NCBI GenBank assembly: GCA_017551765.1 | Contig: JAFZKV010000028.1 | Span: 1 to 40,042, forward strand | Direction of reading: 5' to 3' | DNA length: 40,042 nucleotides | Source of the DNA: Bacteroidales bacterium | Lineage (GTDB): Bacteria > Bacteroidota > Bacteroidia > Bacteroidales > P3 | Part shown: positions 26,193 through 34,250 of the stretch, piece after piece | How the letters are laid out: every line of letters starts with the position of its first letter | Numbering within the stretch: the stretch's first letter is position 1 | Translations under genes and position numbers: made by a program | Notes under the pieces: generated by a model | Database searches by the model: none | What the model was told of the DNA's origin: nothing | Seen by the model: only the letters and a program-made list of their open reading frames with translations

Positions 26193-26995
26193 AGTACGTA
26201 GGGGAGTACGATGGTCGCCAGGCCCACGACGGCGCAGTAGAGGGCAAACCAGATGAGCTTGCCACGCTTGACGATGTTGATCATCCACTTGCAGGCCAGG
26301 CAGCCGCACACGAAGGCGGCCAGGAAACCGACGGCCAAGGCCAGCGGCGAGATGCCTGCCATCGCTTGGCTGACACCCATCTCGGCCATGTCCTTCACGT
26401 CGAGCAGAGCTTCGCCGAGGATGGGCGGGATGACCATGAGGAACGAGAACTGTGCCAGGCGCTCTTTCTTGTTGCCCAGCAGCAGGCCTGTGGCGATGGT
26501 GCTGCCCGAGCGCGAGAGGCCCGGCAGGACGGCAAGGGCCTGGGCGATGCCGATAACGAAGGCGTGCCAGGGAGAGATGTGTTCGCGTTGGCGCGGCTTG
26601 GCCCAATAGCTGAAGGCCAGCAACGTGGCAGTAATCATGAGGCAGATGCCCACCACCAGCAGGCCGCTGCCGAAGACCTCCTCCACCTTGTCCTTGAAGA
26701 AGAAGCCCACGATGGCGACGGGTATCATCGAGATGAGGATGTTGACGATGTACTTGGTGCCTTCGTTCCACTTGAACTTGAAGAGGTCGGTGAAGAGCCA
26801 GACGATTTCCTTCCACAGGATGACGCAGGTGCTCAGCACGGTGGCTACATGCACAGCGACGGTGAAGGTGAGGTTCTCCTCGCCGCTGAGGCCGAAGAGG
26901 TTGGCGCCGATGGCCAGGTGGCCGCTGCTGCTGACGGGCAGGTACTCCGTCAAGCCCTGTATGACGCCGAGGATGAGTGCTTCAAACCATTCCAT
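26189..26995 (-). CDS. uppP: Undecaprenyl-diphosphatase
   Basis: 268 residues with about eight membrane segments, the usual BacA/UppP length. Both catalytic motifs are present: [16 protein letters not shown] near residues 14-29 and [13 protein letters not shown] near 159-171. It dephosphorylates undecaprenyl diphosphate so that the lipid carrier can be reused for peptidoglycan and other envelope polymers. It is coupled to truB by GTGA. The order ftsX-DUF3098-uppP-truB is conserved in Bacteroidetes. Confidence 0.97.
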   Translation of the reverse strand: MEWFEALILGVIQGLTEYLPVSSSGHLAIGANLFGLSGEENLTFTVAVHVATVLSTCVILWKEIVWLFTDLFKFKWNEGTKYIVNILISMIPVAIVGFFFKDKVEEVFGSGLLVVGICLMITATLLAFSYWAKPRQREHISPWHAFVIGIAQALAVLPGLSRSGSTIATGLLLGNKKERLAQFSFLMVIPPILGEALLDVKDMAEMGVSQAMAGISPLALAVGFLAAFVCGCLACKWMINIVKRGKLIWFALYCAVVGLATIVLPYVL

Positions 26996-27003
26996 AATGT
27001 GAG

Positions 27004-27080
27004 GTTTTAGTTTTAAGCTTTAAGTTTTAAGTATTCAACTGTGGCCACTTAAAACTCACAGCTCACAGCTTTAAGCTTTA
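27004..27080. repeat. 7-bp-period inverted array in the DUF3098-uppP gap
   Basis: Eleven 7-bp units: gttttag, ttttaag, ctttaag, ttttaag, tattcaa, ctgtggc, cacttaa, aactcac, agctcac, agcttta twice. It runs over the stop codon of the DUF3098 gene (27071-27073). It shares GTGGCCACTTAAAA and AACTCACAGCT with the atpD-atpC array. Confidence 0.88.
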
Positions 27081-27334
27081 TTTCTTTTATACATGATGGC
27101 CACAATCTCGACCACGAAGCCCAGCACGATGAGGATGGGGGCCCAGACGAGACGGCGAGCGTCGAACATGGCGGGGTTGAACACATTGGGGTCGTCCGAG
27201 CCGCCGCCGCTGAGGAGAATATATCCCACGGCCAGCAGCACGATGCCTACGGCCATCAGGATGTAGTTAATCTTATTGAACGACAACTCGAAGAGGTCGC
27301 CATTGTTTTCTTTGTTGACGGGTTTGTTATCCAT
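27071..27334 (-). CDS. DUF3098 small membrane protein
   Basis: 87 residues with two membrane helices (about 26-42 and 65-82) joined by a polar loop (SGGGSDDPNVFNPAMFDARR), then YKRNKA. This is the DUF3098 family, restricted to Bacteroidetes and nearly always next to ftsX and uppP, so a role in division or wall synthesis is likely but untested. It lies 5 bp after ftsX. Confidence 0.9.
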   Translation of the reverse strand: MDNKPVNKENNGDLFELSFNKINYILMAVGIVLLAVGYILLSGGGSDDPNVFNPAMFDARRLVWAPILIVLGFVVEIVAIMYKRNKA

Positions 27335-27339
27335 AATGT

Positions 27340-28194
27340 TTAATTTTTAGCGATATAACGGCGCACGGTGACGGCGGTGGAGAGGTAGGCGATGACGATG
27401 CCCACCAGGATGAGCGCCAGGGCGATGATGCCGTACCACATCCAATGCTCGGCGGCCACCAGGTTGAGGTCGAACTCATTGCTGAAGACCCACAGCGTCA
27501 CGGCTGTCAGCGCCGAGGCAATGAGGCCTCCGATGGCACCGTAGAGCACGCTGCGCCACAGGAAAGGCCGTGTGATGAAGCCCGCCGTGGCACCCACCAT
27601 GCGCATGGTGCCGATGGCCTCGCGACGCGCATAGATGGCTATGCGGATGAGGCTGGCGATGAGCACAATGGTGATGACCAGCAGCAGCACCACGAAGACG
27701 ATAAGGAACCAGGAGAGCTTGTAGAAGATGTCGCGCAGTTCGCTGACCACATTCTCCTGATATACTACGCCGGTGACGCCCTCCAGCCGGCCTGCTTCGG
27801 CGCAGAAGCGGTCGAGCACCTCGGTCGAGTTGTCGGGCAGCAGGCTGACGTTGAAGTTGACCATCAGCGACGGGTAAAGGGGGTTGTAGCCGATGAAGCC
27901 CACGAAGTCCTCGCCCAGGTCCTCGCTGAATATCTCGGCGGCCTTCTGCTTGGAGATGTAATCCACGTGCTTCACGTAGCTCATCTGTTCCACGGCGGCC
28001 TTGTTGGCCAGGGCCAGCGAGTCGGTGACGTCGGGCGAGAGGTCCACCTTGTAGGTGATGCGCTCTTGCGCGTCGTGTGTCAGGCGGTAGGAGTGGTATT
28101 CTATTACCAGCAGCAGGCCCAGCATGAAGAGCACCAGCGTGATGCCCAGCACCGTGGCTCCGTGCGATCCCCAGAGATTAACCTTGTTCTTCAC
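27340..28194 (-). CDS. ftsX: Cell-division ABC-transporter permease-like protein
   Basis: 284 residues. An N-terminal cytoplasmic start and first helix (GITLVLFMLGLLLVIEY) are followed by an extracellular domain (about 45-160). Three more helices enclose the FtsX signature YARREAIGTMRMVGAT. With FtsE it controls septal wall hydrolases. No ftsE is adjacent. The start is GTG (28192-28194), and a 7-bp repeat array abuts it directly, sharing one base; no ATG is available in frame before a stop. Confidence 0.96.
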   Translation of the reverse strand: MKNKVNLWGSHGATVLGITLVLFMLGLLLVIEYHSYRLTHDAQERITYKVDLSPDVTDSLALANKAAVEQMSYVKHVDYISKQKAAEIFSEDLGEDFVGFIGYNPLYPSLMVNFNVSLLPDNSTEVLDRFCAEAGRLEGVTGVVYQENVVSELRDIFYKLSWFLIVFVVLLLVITIVLIASLIRIAIYARREAIGTMRMVGATAGFITRPFLWRSVLYGAIGGLIASALTAVTLWVFSNEFDLNLVAAEHWMWYGIIALALILVGIVIAYLSTAVTVRRYIAKN

Positions 28195-28234
28195 CTTAAA
28201 CTTTAAACCTTAAACTTTAAACCTTAAACCTTAG
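28194..28234. repeat. 7-bp-period array filling the dnaN-ftsX gap
   Basis: Units ccttaaa, ctttaaa, ccttaaa, ctttaaa, ccttaaa and a partial sixth. It reaches from the ftsX GTG start to the dnaN stop codon, which lies within the last unit. Same family as the pyrB-pyrI array. Confidence 0.88.
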
Positions 28235-29376
28235 TTGGCCAGCATCACGGGCATGACAAGCATCAATATGTCGTCGGCCTTGTCGGCGTTCTCTTCGGCA
28301 TAGTAGGGGAAGATGATGCCAGCGCGCGACGGATGCGAGAGCTCGATGAGCACCTGCTCGCTGTCGAGGTTGCCAATCATCTCGGTGAGGAACTTGGCAT
28401 TGAAACCGATGTCCATCGGGTCGCCCTCATATTGGCAGGGGATGGTCTCGTTGGCCTTGTTGGAGAACTCGATGTCCTCGGCCGAAATTTCCATCTTGTC
28501 GGCACCGATGGAGAGGCGCACCTGACGGGTGGCTTCGCTGGCAAAGATGCTGACGCGCTTCAGGGTGTTGAGGAACGACTGACGGTCGATGATGAGCTTG
28601 TTGGGGTTGTCCTTTGGAATGGCGGCCTCATAGTTGGGATAGCGGCCGTCGACCAGGCGGCAGACGATATAGAAGTTGTCAAAGGTGATGAAGAGGTTGG
28701 TGTTGTTGTACTCCACGCTCACCTCGGCGTCGTCCTTGCGGGCCGACAGGATGTTCTTGACGATGATGATGGGTTTCTTGGGCAGGATGAAGCTGGTGGC
28801 TTGGTCGCTGTGCACATCCTTGCGACGGTAGCGCACCAACTTGTGGGCGTCGGTGGCCACGAAGGTGATGCCGTCGGGTGTCATCTCGCAGAAGATGCCG
28901 CTCATCTGCTGGTGCATCTCGTCGTTGCTGGTGGCAAAGACGGTCTTGTTGATGGCCTCCACCAGCGCGCTGGCACCCATCACCACGCTGTTGGTGCCCT
29001 CGGCGGTGGGCATGGAGGGGTAGGTGGCAGCGTCCATGCCGGCCAAGCTGTATTGGCCTTGACCCGACACAATGTCGATGGAGAAGTTGCTCTGGTTCAC
29101 ATCGAAGGTCAGGGGCACATCGTCGAAGGTCTTCAGTATGTCAAGCAGCATCTTCGAGGGGATGGCCACCTCTTCGGGCTGCTCCATGCGCGAGGTCTCC
29201 ACGTCGATACGGGCCACCAGCGTGGTACTGAGGTCGGTGGTCTTGATGGTGAGCTTGCCTTCCTCCAGATGGAAGTGGAAGCAGTTGATGATGGGCATGG
29301 TGTTGTTGCTCGTGAGCACTCCGCTGAGCGACTGCAACTGTCTGAGAAGCTGCTGGCTGTTTACTATGAATTTCAT
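28231..29376 (-). CDS. dnaN: DNA polymerase III sliding clamp (beta subunit)
   Basis: 381 residues, the usual length, with three clamp domains: MKFIVNSQQLLRQLQSLSG at the start, YEAAIPKDNPNKLIIDR in the middle and the end IFPYYAEENADKADDILML. The last residues (MLVMPVMLAN) follow the family, whose C-terminal MPMRL-type segment is part of the partner-binding pocket. The start at 29376 was chosen over an earlier in-frame ATG because the -7 box lies between them. It is the first gene of the ftsX-uppP-truB transcript. Confidence 0.97.
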   Translation of the reverse strand: MKFIVNSQQLLRQLQSLSGVLTSNNTMPIINCFHFHLEEGKLTIKTTDLSTTLVARIDVETSRMEQPEEVAIPSKMLLDILKTFDDVPLTFDVNQSNFSIDIVSGQGQYSLAGMDAATYPSMPTAEGTNSVVMGASALVEAINKTVFATSNDEMHQQMSGIFCEMTPDGITFVATDAHKLVRYRRKDVHSDQATSFILPKKPIIIVKNILSARKDDAEVSVEYNNTNLFITFDNFYIVCRLVDGRYPNYEAAIPKDNPNKLIIDRQSFLNTLKRVSIFASEATRQVRLSIGADKMEISAEDIEFSNKANETIPCQYEGDPMDIGFNAKFLTEMIGNLDSEQVLIELSHPSRAGIIFPYYAEENADKADDILMLVMPVMLAN

Positions 29377-29412
29377 GTTATTGCTGTTTTTATTGTTTAC
29401 CGTTTGGAATTG

Positions 29413-29420
29413 CAAAATTA
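29413..29420 (-). promoter_or_regulatory. -7 box for dnaN
   Basis: The minus strand reads TAATTTTG (TAnnTTTG), followed by CA, 37 bp before the chosen dnaN start. Leader length would be about 30 nt. Confidence 0.65.
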
Positions 29421-29469
29421 CTAACTAATTATTAATTGGCGGTCCTCGCGGAGTAAAACTTATTCACTT

Positions 29470-29877
29470 TTAATCAACAACCATTTCGGTGAAGACTCCT
29501 TGCGGCAGGTTGTTCAGTTCTTCGTTGTCCCACTGCACGCAACCTGTGACGCGGGCATACTTGTCGTCCAGATAGAATTTGCCGTGGATGTGCTGAGGTG
29601 CCTGGATGACGCGCGGCGCCTCGTAGAGGACAACAATGTTCTGCAGCACCTCGCCCGACGAGGTGGTGAGTTGCTTGCCCACACCCTCGGGTGACTCCAG
29701 CTGCACCAGATAGCCGGCGTTCATGTCGGTGTAGGTCAGGTCACAGTTGCGCACGCCAATCATCGTGCCCGAGAAGCTCATTTCTTCGTGCTTTACACAG
29801 GCCGACAGCAGCGCAACCAGAAGGGTGCACACAAGAATGTGTGACCAGGTTTTCGTTTTTCGTTTTTCACTTTTCAT
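29470..29877 (-). CDS. Small lipoprotein, unknown function
   Basis: 135 residues from the ATG at 29877. The lipobox is LLSAC (Cys26). The mature part is beta-rich (SFSGTMIGVRNCDLTYTD, GYLVQLESPEGVG, KFYLDDKYARVTGCVQWD) with two further cysteines. I do not recognise it. The start lies one base after the dapD stop. The first codons are themselves a 7-bp repeat array (atgaaaa, gtgaaaa, acgaaaa, acgaaaa), so the start codon is a repeat unit and the cytoplasmic n-region is KSEKRKTKT. Confidence 0.78.
   Translation of the reverse strand: MKSEKRKTKTWSHILVCTLLVALLSACVKHEEMSFSGTMIGVRNCDLTYTDMNAGYLVQLESPEGVGKQLTTSSGEVLQNIVVLYEAPRVIQAPQHIHGKFYLDDKYARVTGCVQWDNEELNNLPQGVFTEMVVD
29850..29877. repeat. 7-bp-period array supplying a start codon
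   Basis: Four units of 7 bp (ttttcgt, ttttcgt, ttttcac, ttttcat on the plus strand). On the coding strand the last is ATGAAAA, the start of the lipoprotein gene. The same ttttcac/ttttcgt units occur inside priA at 36704-36738. Confidence 0.8.
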
Positions 29878-29878
29878 T

Positions 29879-30676
29879 TCAAAACAATCTGAGCGCTTCA
29901 TTGAGTGAGGTTTTTTTGTCGGTTGATTCTTTGCGTTGTCCAATGATGAGGGCACAGGGCACCTGATAGTCGCCGGCGGCGAAGTGCTTGGTGTAGCTGC
30001 CCGGAATGACGACGCTGTAGGGCGGCACAACACCCTTGTATTCTTTCGGTTCCGCACCCGTAACGTCGATAATCTTGGTGCTGGCGGTAATCACAGTGCC
30101 GGCTCCCAACACAGCGTCATGTCCCACGATGGCGCCTTCGACAACGATGCAGCGGCTGCCGATGAAGCAGTGGTCCTCGACGATGACGGGGTTGGCCTGC
30201 AGGGGTTCCAGCACGCCGCCGATGCCCACGCCGCCGCTCAGGTGCACGTTCTTGCCTATCTGCGCACAGCTGCCCACGGTGGCCCAAGTGTCCACCATCG
30301 TGCCGCTGTCCACATAGGCACCGATGTTGACATAGGAGGGCATCATGATGGTGCCGGGCGCCAGGTAGGAACCATAACGCGCCACAGCGGGCGGCACCAC
30401 GCGGACACCGCGCTCGGCAAGGCCCCGCTTCAGCGGTATCTTGTCGCGATACTCCATCGGGCCCACCTCCAGGATTTCCATCTCTTGTATGCGGAAGTAA
30501 AGCAGGATGGCCTTCTTGACCCATTCGTTGACCTGCCAGCCGTTGTTACCGTCGGGTTCGGCCACGCGCAACTCGCCACTGTCCAACAGGCCGATGGCCT
30601 CAAGCACAGCTTTTCGCACGTCGCTGCTGTCGGCCAGCTCGGGGCTATCCCACGCTTTTTCTATCAGTTCTCTCAT
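29879..30676 (-). CDS. dapD: Tetrahydrodipicolinate N-succinyltransferase
   Basis: 265 residues from the ATG at 30676. The N-terminal helices start MRELIEKAWDSPELAD. The left-handed beta-helix has hexapeptide repeats (IMMPSYVNIGAYVDSGTMVD, VGSCAQIGKNVHLSGGVGIG, VIVEDHCFIGSRCIVVEGAI, VGHDAVLGAGTVI). It adds succinyl to tetrahydrodipicolinate in the lysine and diaminopimelate pathway. Bacteroidetes commonly use the aminotransferase (DapL) route, so a succinylase route here would need dapC and dapE elsewhere; none is in this window. A -7 box at 30699 supports the shorter start. Confidence 0.96.
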   Translation of the reverse strand: MRELIEKAWDSPELADSSDVRKAVLEAIGLLDSGELRVAEPDGNNGWQVNEWVKKAILLYFRIQEMEILEVGPMEYRDKIPLKRGLAERGVRVVPPAVARYGSYLAPGTIMMPSYVNIGAYVDSGTMVDTWATVGSCAQIGKNVHLSGGVGIGGVLEPLQANPVIVEDHCFIGSRCIVVEGAIVGHDAVLGAGTVITASTKIIDVTGAEPKEYKGVVPPYSVVIPGSYTKHFAAGDYQVPCALIIGQRKESTDKKTSLNEALRLF

Positions 30677-30698
30677 CTTTGTACAGGATTTGAAAATG

Positions 30699-30706
30699 CA
30701 AATATA
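30699..30706 (-). promoter_or_regulatory. -7 box for dapD
   Basis: The minus strand reads TATATTTG, a perfect TAnnTTTG, followed by CA. It is 23 bp before the dapD start, giving a leader of roughly 16 nt. Confidence 0.65.
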
Positions 30707-30774
30707 CGGAGTTTTTTTCAACTGCACAAATATTTTTTCCTGTCGGCACCGATATGGGGCCGTCTGTTCGCCAA

Positions 30775-30851
30775 TTGTTCTTCAGTAGTTCTTCAACATT
30801 TCTTCAATTTTTTTTTGAAGAACTGTTGAAGAACTGTCGCTGAATGTTTGT
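30775..30851. repeat. 11-bp-period inverted array in the dapD-ftcD divergent region
   Basis: Seven 11-bp units in register: ttgttcttcag, tagttcttcaa, catttcttcaa, a T-rich unit, agaactgttga, agaactgtcgc, tgaatgtttgt. GTTCTTCA on the left is the reverse complement of TGAAGAAC on the right, so a hairpin can form. It lies between the dapD and ftcD promoters. Confidence 0.85.
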
Positions 30852-30925
30852 TGAAAAGTGGGAGCGGGTAGGGGAGCAAAGGGGTGCTGTTGAGAATTTA
30901 TTTCGCGCGATATTAATTTATTTTG

Positions 30926-30933
30926 TATATTTG
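30926..30933 (+). promoter_or_regulatory. -7 box for ftcD
   Basis: TATATTTG, a perfect TAnnTTTG, followed by CA, 25 bp before the ATG at 30958. A weak -33-like TTTC lies 21 bp upstream (30901-30904). Confidence 0.65.
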
Positions 30934-30957
30934 CACAATCAACAAATACTATACAAT

Positions 30958-32655
30958 ATGAAGCAACTTATTGAATGTGTGCCTAATATCAGTGAAGGCC
31001 GCAACATGGATATCATCAATCAGGTGACCGCCGAGATTGAAAAGGTGGAAGGTGTGAAGCTGCTGGACGTCGACCCCGGCCAAACCACCAACCGCACCGT
31101 TATCACCTTCGTGGGTGAACCCGAGCCGGTGCTCGAAGCCGCCTACCAGGTGGTGAAGAAAGCCGCCGAGCTTATCGACATGACCCAGCACCACGGTGCC
31201 CACCCCCGTCAGGGTGCCACCGATGTCTGTCCCCTCATCCCCGTGAGCAACATCACGATGGAAGAGGTGGTCGAGTATGCCCACAAGTTGGGTAAACGTC
31301 TCGGTGACGATTTGCAGATACCCATCTACTGCTACGAGAACGCCGCCTTCATCCCCGAGCGCCGTAACCTGGCTTACTGCCGCACCGGCGAGTATGAGAG
31401 CCTCAGCAGCCGCCTCGGTACTGAGCAGTGGAAGCCCGACTTCGGCCCCAACGCCTGGAACGACCACACCGCCCACACCGGCGCCACCCAGGTGGGTGCC
31501 CGCGACTTCCTCGTGGCCATCAACTACAACCTCAACACCACCAGCACCCGTCGCGCCAACGCCATCGCTTTCGACGTGCGCGAGAAAGGCCGTCCGATGC
31601 GTGAGGGTGGCAAGCCCAGCGGCAAGCCCATCAAGGATGAGAACGGCAAGACCATCATGATTCCCGGCACGCTGAAGGGCACCAAGGCCATCGGCTGGTA
31701 CATCGAGGATTACGGCATCGCCCAGGTCTCCATGAACATCACCTCCATCAAGGTGGCTCCCGTGCACCTCTGCTTCGACGAGGTGTGCCGCTGTGCCGCC
31801 AACCGTGGCTTGCGTGTCACCGGCTGCGAGATTGTGGGTCTCATCCCCAAGAGCGTGCTGATCGACGCCGGCAAGTACTACCTGGCCAAACAGCAGCGCA
31901 GCCTCGGTGTCAGCGAGGAGGAAATCATGAAGGTGGCCATCAAGAGCATGGGCCTCGACGACCTGAAGCCCTTCGACCCCAAGGAAAAAGTGATTGAATA
32001 CCTGATAGAAGATCACTCGAAGAAGAAACTCGTCGACCTCACCTGCCGCGGTTTCTGCGACGAGACAGCCAGCGAAAGCCCTGCCCCCGGTGGCGGCAGC
32101 GTCAGTGCCTACATGGGTGCCCTCGCCGCCTCGCTCGGCACGATGGTGGCTAACCTCACCGGTGGCAAAGCCGCCTACGACGACGAGTGGGAGAAATTCA
32201 GCGATGTGGCCGTCAAGGGTCAGATGCTGAAGGACGAACTGCTGCACCTCGTCGACGAGGACACCGCCGCCTTCAACAAGATTATGGATGCCTTCGGCCT
32301 GCCCAAGAAGACCGACGAGGAGAAGGCCGCCCGCAGCGCCGCCATCCAGGAGGCCACCCGCTTCGCCACAGAGGTGCCTTTCCGCACCATGCAGCGCTCC
32401 CTCGAGGCCTTCGAGGTCTGCCGCGCGATGGTGGAGTGGGGCAACCCCAACAGCGTCACCGACGGCGGTGTGGGTTCGCTCGCTGCACGCTCGGCCGTCA
32501 TAGGTGCCCACCTGAACGTCAAAATCAACGCTTCCTCGCTGAAGGATGAGGCCTTCAAGGCCGACATTCTGGCAAAGGCCCAAGCCATCGAGGACGAGGC
32601 CATCAAGCAGGAAGCCGAAATACTGAAGATTGTCAACGAAAAGATAGGATTATGA
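30958..32655 (+). CDS. ftcD: Bifunctional glutamate formimidoyltransferase/formimidoyl-THF cyclodeaminase
   Basis: 565 residues. Residues 1 to about 340 are the formimidoyltransferase (IECVPNISEGR; HHGAHPRQGATDVCP with catalytic His82, as in the mammalian enzyme). A short linker leads to the cyclodeaminase from about residue 360 (CDETASESPAPGGGSVSAYM). The first half moves the formimino group from formiminoglutamate to tetrahydrofolate; the second releases ammonia to give methenyl-THF in histidine breakdown. No hut gene is adjacent. The ATG at 30958 was chosen over a longer frame because the promoter lies between them. Its stop overlaps a small lipoprotein gene (ATGA). Confidence 0.96.
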   Translation: MKQLIECVPNISEGRNMDIINQVTAEIEKVEGVKLLDVDPGQTTNRTVITFVGEPEPVLEAAYQVVKKAAELIDMTQHHGAHPRQGATDVCPLIPVSNITMEEVVEYAHKLGKRLGDDLQIPIYCYENAAFIPERRNLAYCRTGEYESLSSRLGTEQWKPDFGPNAWNDHTAHTGATQVGARDFLVAINYNLNTTSTRRANAIAFDVREKGRPMREGGKPSGKPIKDENGKTIMIPGTLKGTKAIGWYIEDYGIAQVSMNITSIKVAPVHLCFDEVCRCAANRGLRVTGCEIVGLIPKSVLIDAGKYYLAKQQRSLGVSEEEIMKVAIKSMGLDDLKPFDPKEKVIEYLIEDHSKKKLVDLTCRGFCDETASESPAPGGGSVSAYMGALAASLGTMVANLTGGKAAYDDEWEKFSDVAVKGQMLKDELLHLVDEDTAAFNKIMDAFGLPKKTDEEKAARSAAIQEATRFATEVPFRTMQRSLEAFEVCRAMVEWGNPNSVTDGGVGSLAARSAVIGAHLNVKINASSLKDEAFKADILAKAQAIEDEAIKQEAEILKIVNEKIGL

Positions 32656-32777
32656 AAAAGAAAGTTTTAGCCATCATGGCGCTGATGCTGTTTGTGGCCG
32701 GTGTGGCTGCCAGCTGCACCCACCACACCTGCCCCGCCTACCGCGGTAGCACGGCTATGGCCGAGGTGGTCGAGTAA
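32652..32777 (+). CDS. 41-residue lipoprotein with CPAYRG motif
   Basis: A very short gene whose ATG overlaps the ftcD stop (ATGA). The protein has a basic start MKKK, a hydrophobic stretch (VLAIMALMLFVAGV) and a lipobox VAASC (Cys22), leaving only about 20 mature residues (THHTCPAYRGSTAMAEVVE). The CPAY segment after the lipidated Cys is one I recall from other tiny Bacteroidetes lipoproteins; the function is unknown. Coupling to ftcD and the hairpin terminator 11 bp after the stop support a real gene. Confidence 0.75.
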   Translation: MKKKVLAIMALMLFVAGVAASCTHHTCPAYRGSTAMAEVVE

Positions 32778-32788
32778 CAACTCAGGGC

Positions 32789-32848
32789 ACAAAAGAAAAC
32801 CCTGCTTGGAGAGGTACGCGATGTCTCCATGCAGGGTTTTTCTTTTGT
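32789..32848 (+). terminator. Long-stem intrinsic terminator after ftcD and the small lipoprotein gene
   Basis: ACAAAAGAAAACCCTGC (32789-32805) pairs with GCAGGGTTTTTCTTTTGT (32831-32848), with TTGGAGA and TCTCCA pairing inside. The 3' arm supplies the T-rich tract. Confidence 0.85.
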
Positions 32849-32986
32849 CATATACTATTTCTCTCGTATTTCAGAGCGTGGCGAGAGCCTCTCCGATGGT
32901 CTCCACGCCGAGTTCACATTAATAATTCGCGAGCAATAAAATCGGGCGGCGGGCGTTATTATGGGTGATTTTAATTCTTGAACAAT

Positions 32987-34231
32987 ATGAAGAAACTCTT
33001 TTTGCTCGGCGCGATGGTGTGCAGCCTCTTTCTTGGCACAGTAGCACATGGCCAAGACGTGAACACCTGCAAACCGATAGCTGAGCGCATACTGACTGCC
33101 GCACAAAATCATACCCCTGATGGCATTGATGAACTGTTGGCTCCCGACTTTCACTATAACAACATCAAAAAGCCGACGGCTGCTAAAGTGCTGAAGCAAA
33201 TTATTGCCCAAATGCCTGCCATGACTGGTTGGGAACTGACGGGCACTGAACAGGACAGCACGAGGCTGACGTTGCGCTACATGATAACGAAGCCCGACAG
33301 CACCACCTCGGAGGCTACAATCCTTTTCTCGGCCGACAACCTGGTGCTCGAGGCCGATTTGCTGCAAGCAGATGTTTCTATCCGAAGTGCCACCCCCACG
33401 GCCAAGGCACAGCCCGAAGTGAGGTTGGTGCGCGTCCCCGTGCATCGCTATGGCGGGCTGCCCATCGTGACCGTCACCATCGACGGCCAGCCGTGCAATA
33501 TGTTCTTCGATGCAGGTGCCCCGGGTGTCATTCTCAACAGCAAGTATTTCGACCACAACATCGACGGGCAGGTGATGGGAAGTGGCGGTCGGGGTGCCGT
33601 CGGCTCAGGTTCGGTCAGCGGTGTACACCATGTGAAATTGATGGACATGGGCGGCGTCACGCTCCACGAGACGGACATCATGACATCGGACTTGAGCAAT
33701 CTGGAGACCGTCGGTGTGTCGGTACACGGCATCTTGGGGCAGAGCTTCTACAAGGATTTTGACGTGCTGTTCGACTTCAAGGCTGGCGAGATAGTACTGC
33801 TAAGCCCGGATACCACCTACCAATGGCTGCTGAACGAGGGCTACCGCTGCCAGACGGTGAGCGGCGTGAAGAAAGGCCATCTGCTGGCCTTCGACTGTCA
33901 AGTGGGCGGTGTGCCTGCCCGGCTTGCTTTCGACAGCGGGGCAGAATGCAACCTGCTCGCCAGCAATTGGCCCCAACTGCATCCCTCCACGGTCAAGGGC
34001 CTCAAGAAAGACCATCTCACAGGCTACGGTGACGGGCGGGCTTCGATTACAAAGGCCAAGACCACCCTCACGCTCGGCGGACGCAAGTTCAAGAAACAAC
34101 AGACTGCATTCTCTGACGTGTCACACCTAAAAGAGAGCAAAGGCATAGACGGTCTCTTCGGCTGCGAGGTGCTTGCCAAGCAGAAGCTGCTCATCTCCTA
34201 CAAACGCCAGGAACTGATACTAATTGATTAA
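32987..34231 (+). CDS. Secreted retropepsin-like aspartyl protease domain protein
   Basis: 414 residues. A signal peptide ends at about HGQ23. Residues about 28-130 resemble an NTF2/SnoaL-like fold. Two aspartyl-protease halves follow: MFFDAGAPGVIL (Asp175, DAG in place of DTG) and LAFDSGAECNLL (Asp316, DSG), each with downstream hydrophobic-Gly segments (VHGILGQSF and IDGLFGCEVLA). Each chain carries both half-sites, like pepsin. The substrate is unknown. The ATG at 32987 is preferred to an in-frame TTG at 32978. It converges on prfB with a 19-bp gap and no clear terminator. Confidence 0.85.
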   Translation: MKKLFLLGAMVCSLFLGTVAHGQDVNTCKPIAERILTAAQNHTPDGIDELLAPDFHYNNIKKPTAAKVLKQIIAQMPAMTGWELTGTEQDSTRLTLRYMITKPDSTTSEATILFSADNLVLEADLLQADVSIRSATPTAKAQPEVRLVRVPVHRYGGLPIVTVTIDGQPCNMFFDAGAPGVILNSKYFDHNIDGQVMGSGGRGAVGSGSVSGVHHVKLMDMGGVTLHETDIMTSDLSNLETVGVSVHGILGQSFYKDFDVLFDFKAGEIVLLSPDTTYQWLLNEGYRCQTVSGVKKGHLLAFDCQVGGVPARLAFDSGAECNLLASNWPQLHPSTVKGLKKDHLTGYGDGRASITKAKTTLTLGGRKFKKQQTAFSDVSHLKESKGIDGLFGCEVLAKQKLLISYKRQELILID

Positions 34232-34250
34232 ATGCCGCCAAAGATGCCGC

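Noticed and set aside
26193-26816. An N-terminal extension of truB over the uppP coding region
   Set aside because: The extension is uppP read in another frame; the GTG start coupled by GTGA to the uppP stop gives a normal TruB N-terminus.
30844-30957. An upstream start for ftcD giving 38 additional residues
   Set aside because: The -7 box lies inside this stretch and the family begins at MKQLIECVPNISEGR.
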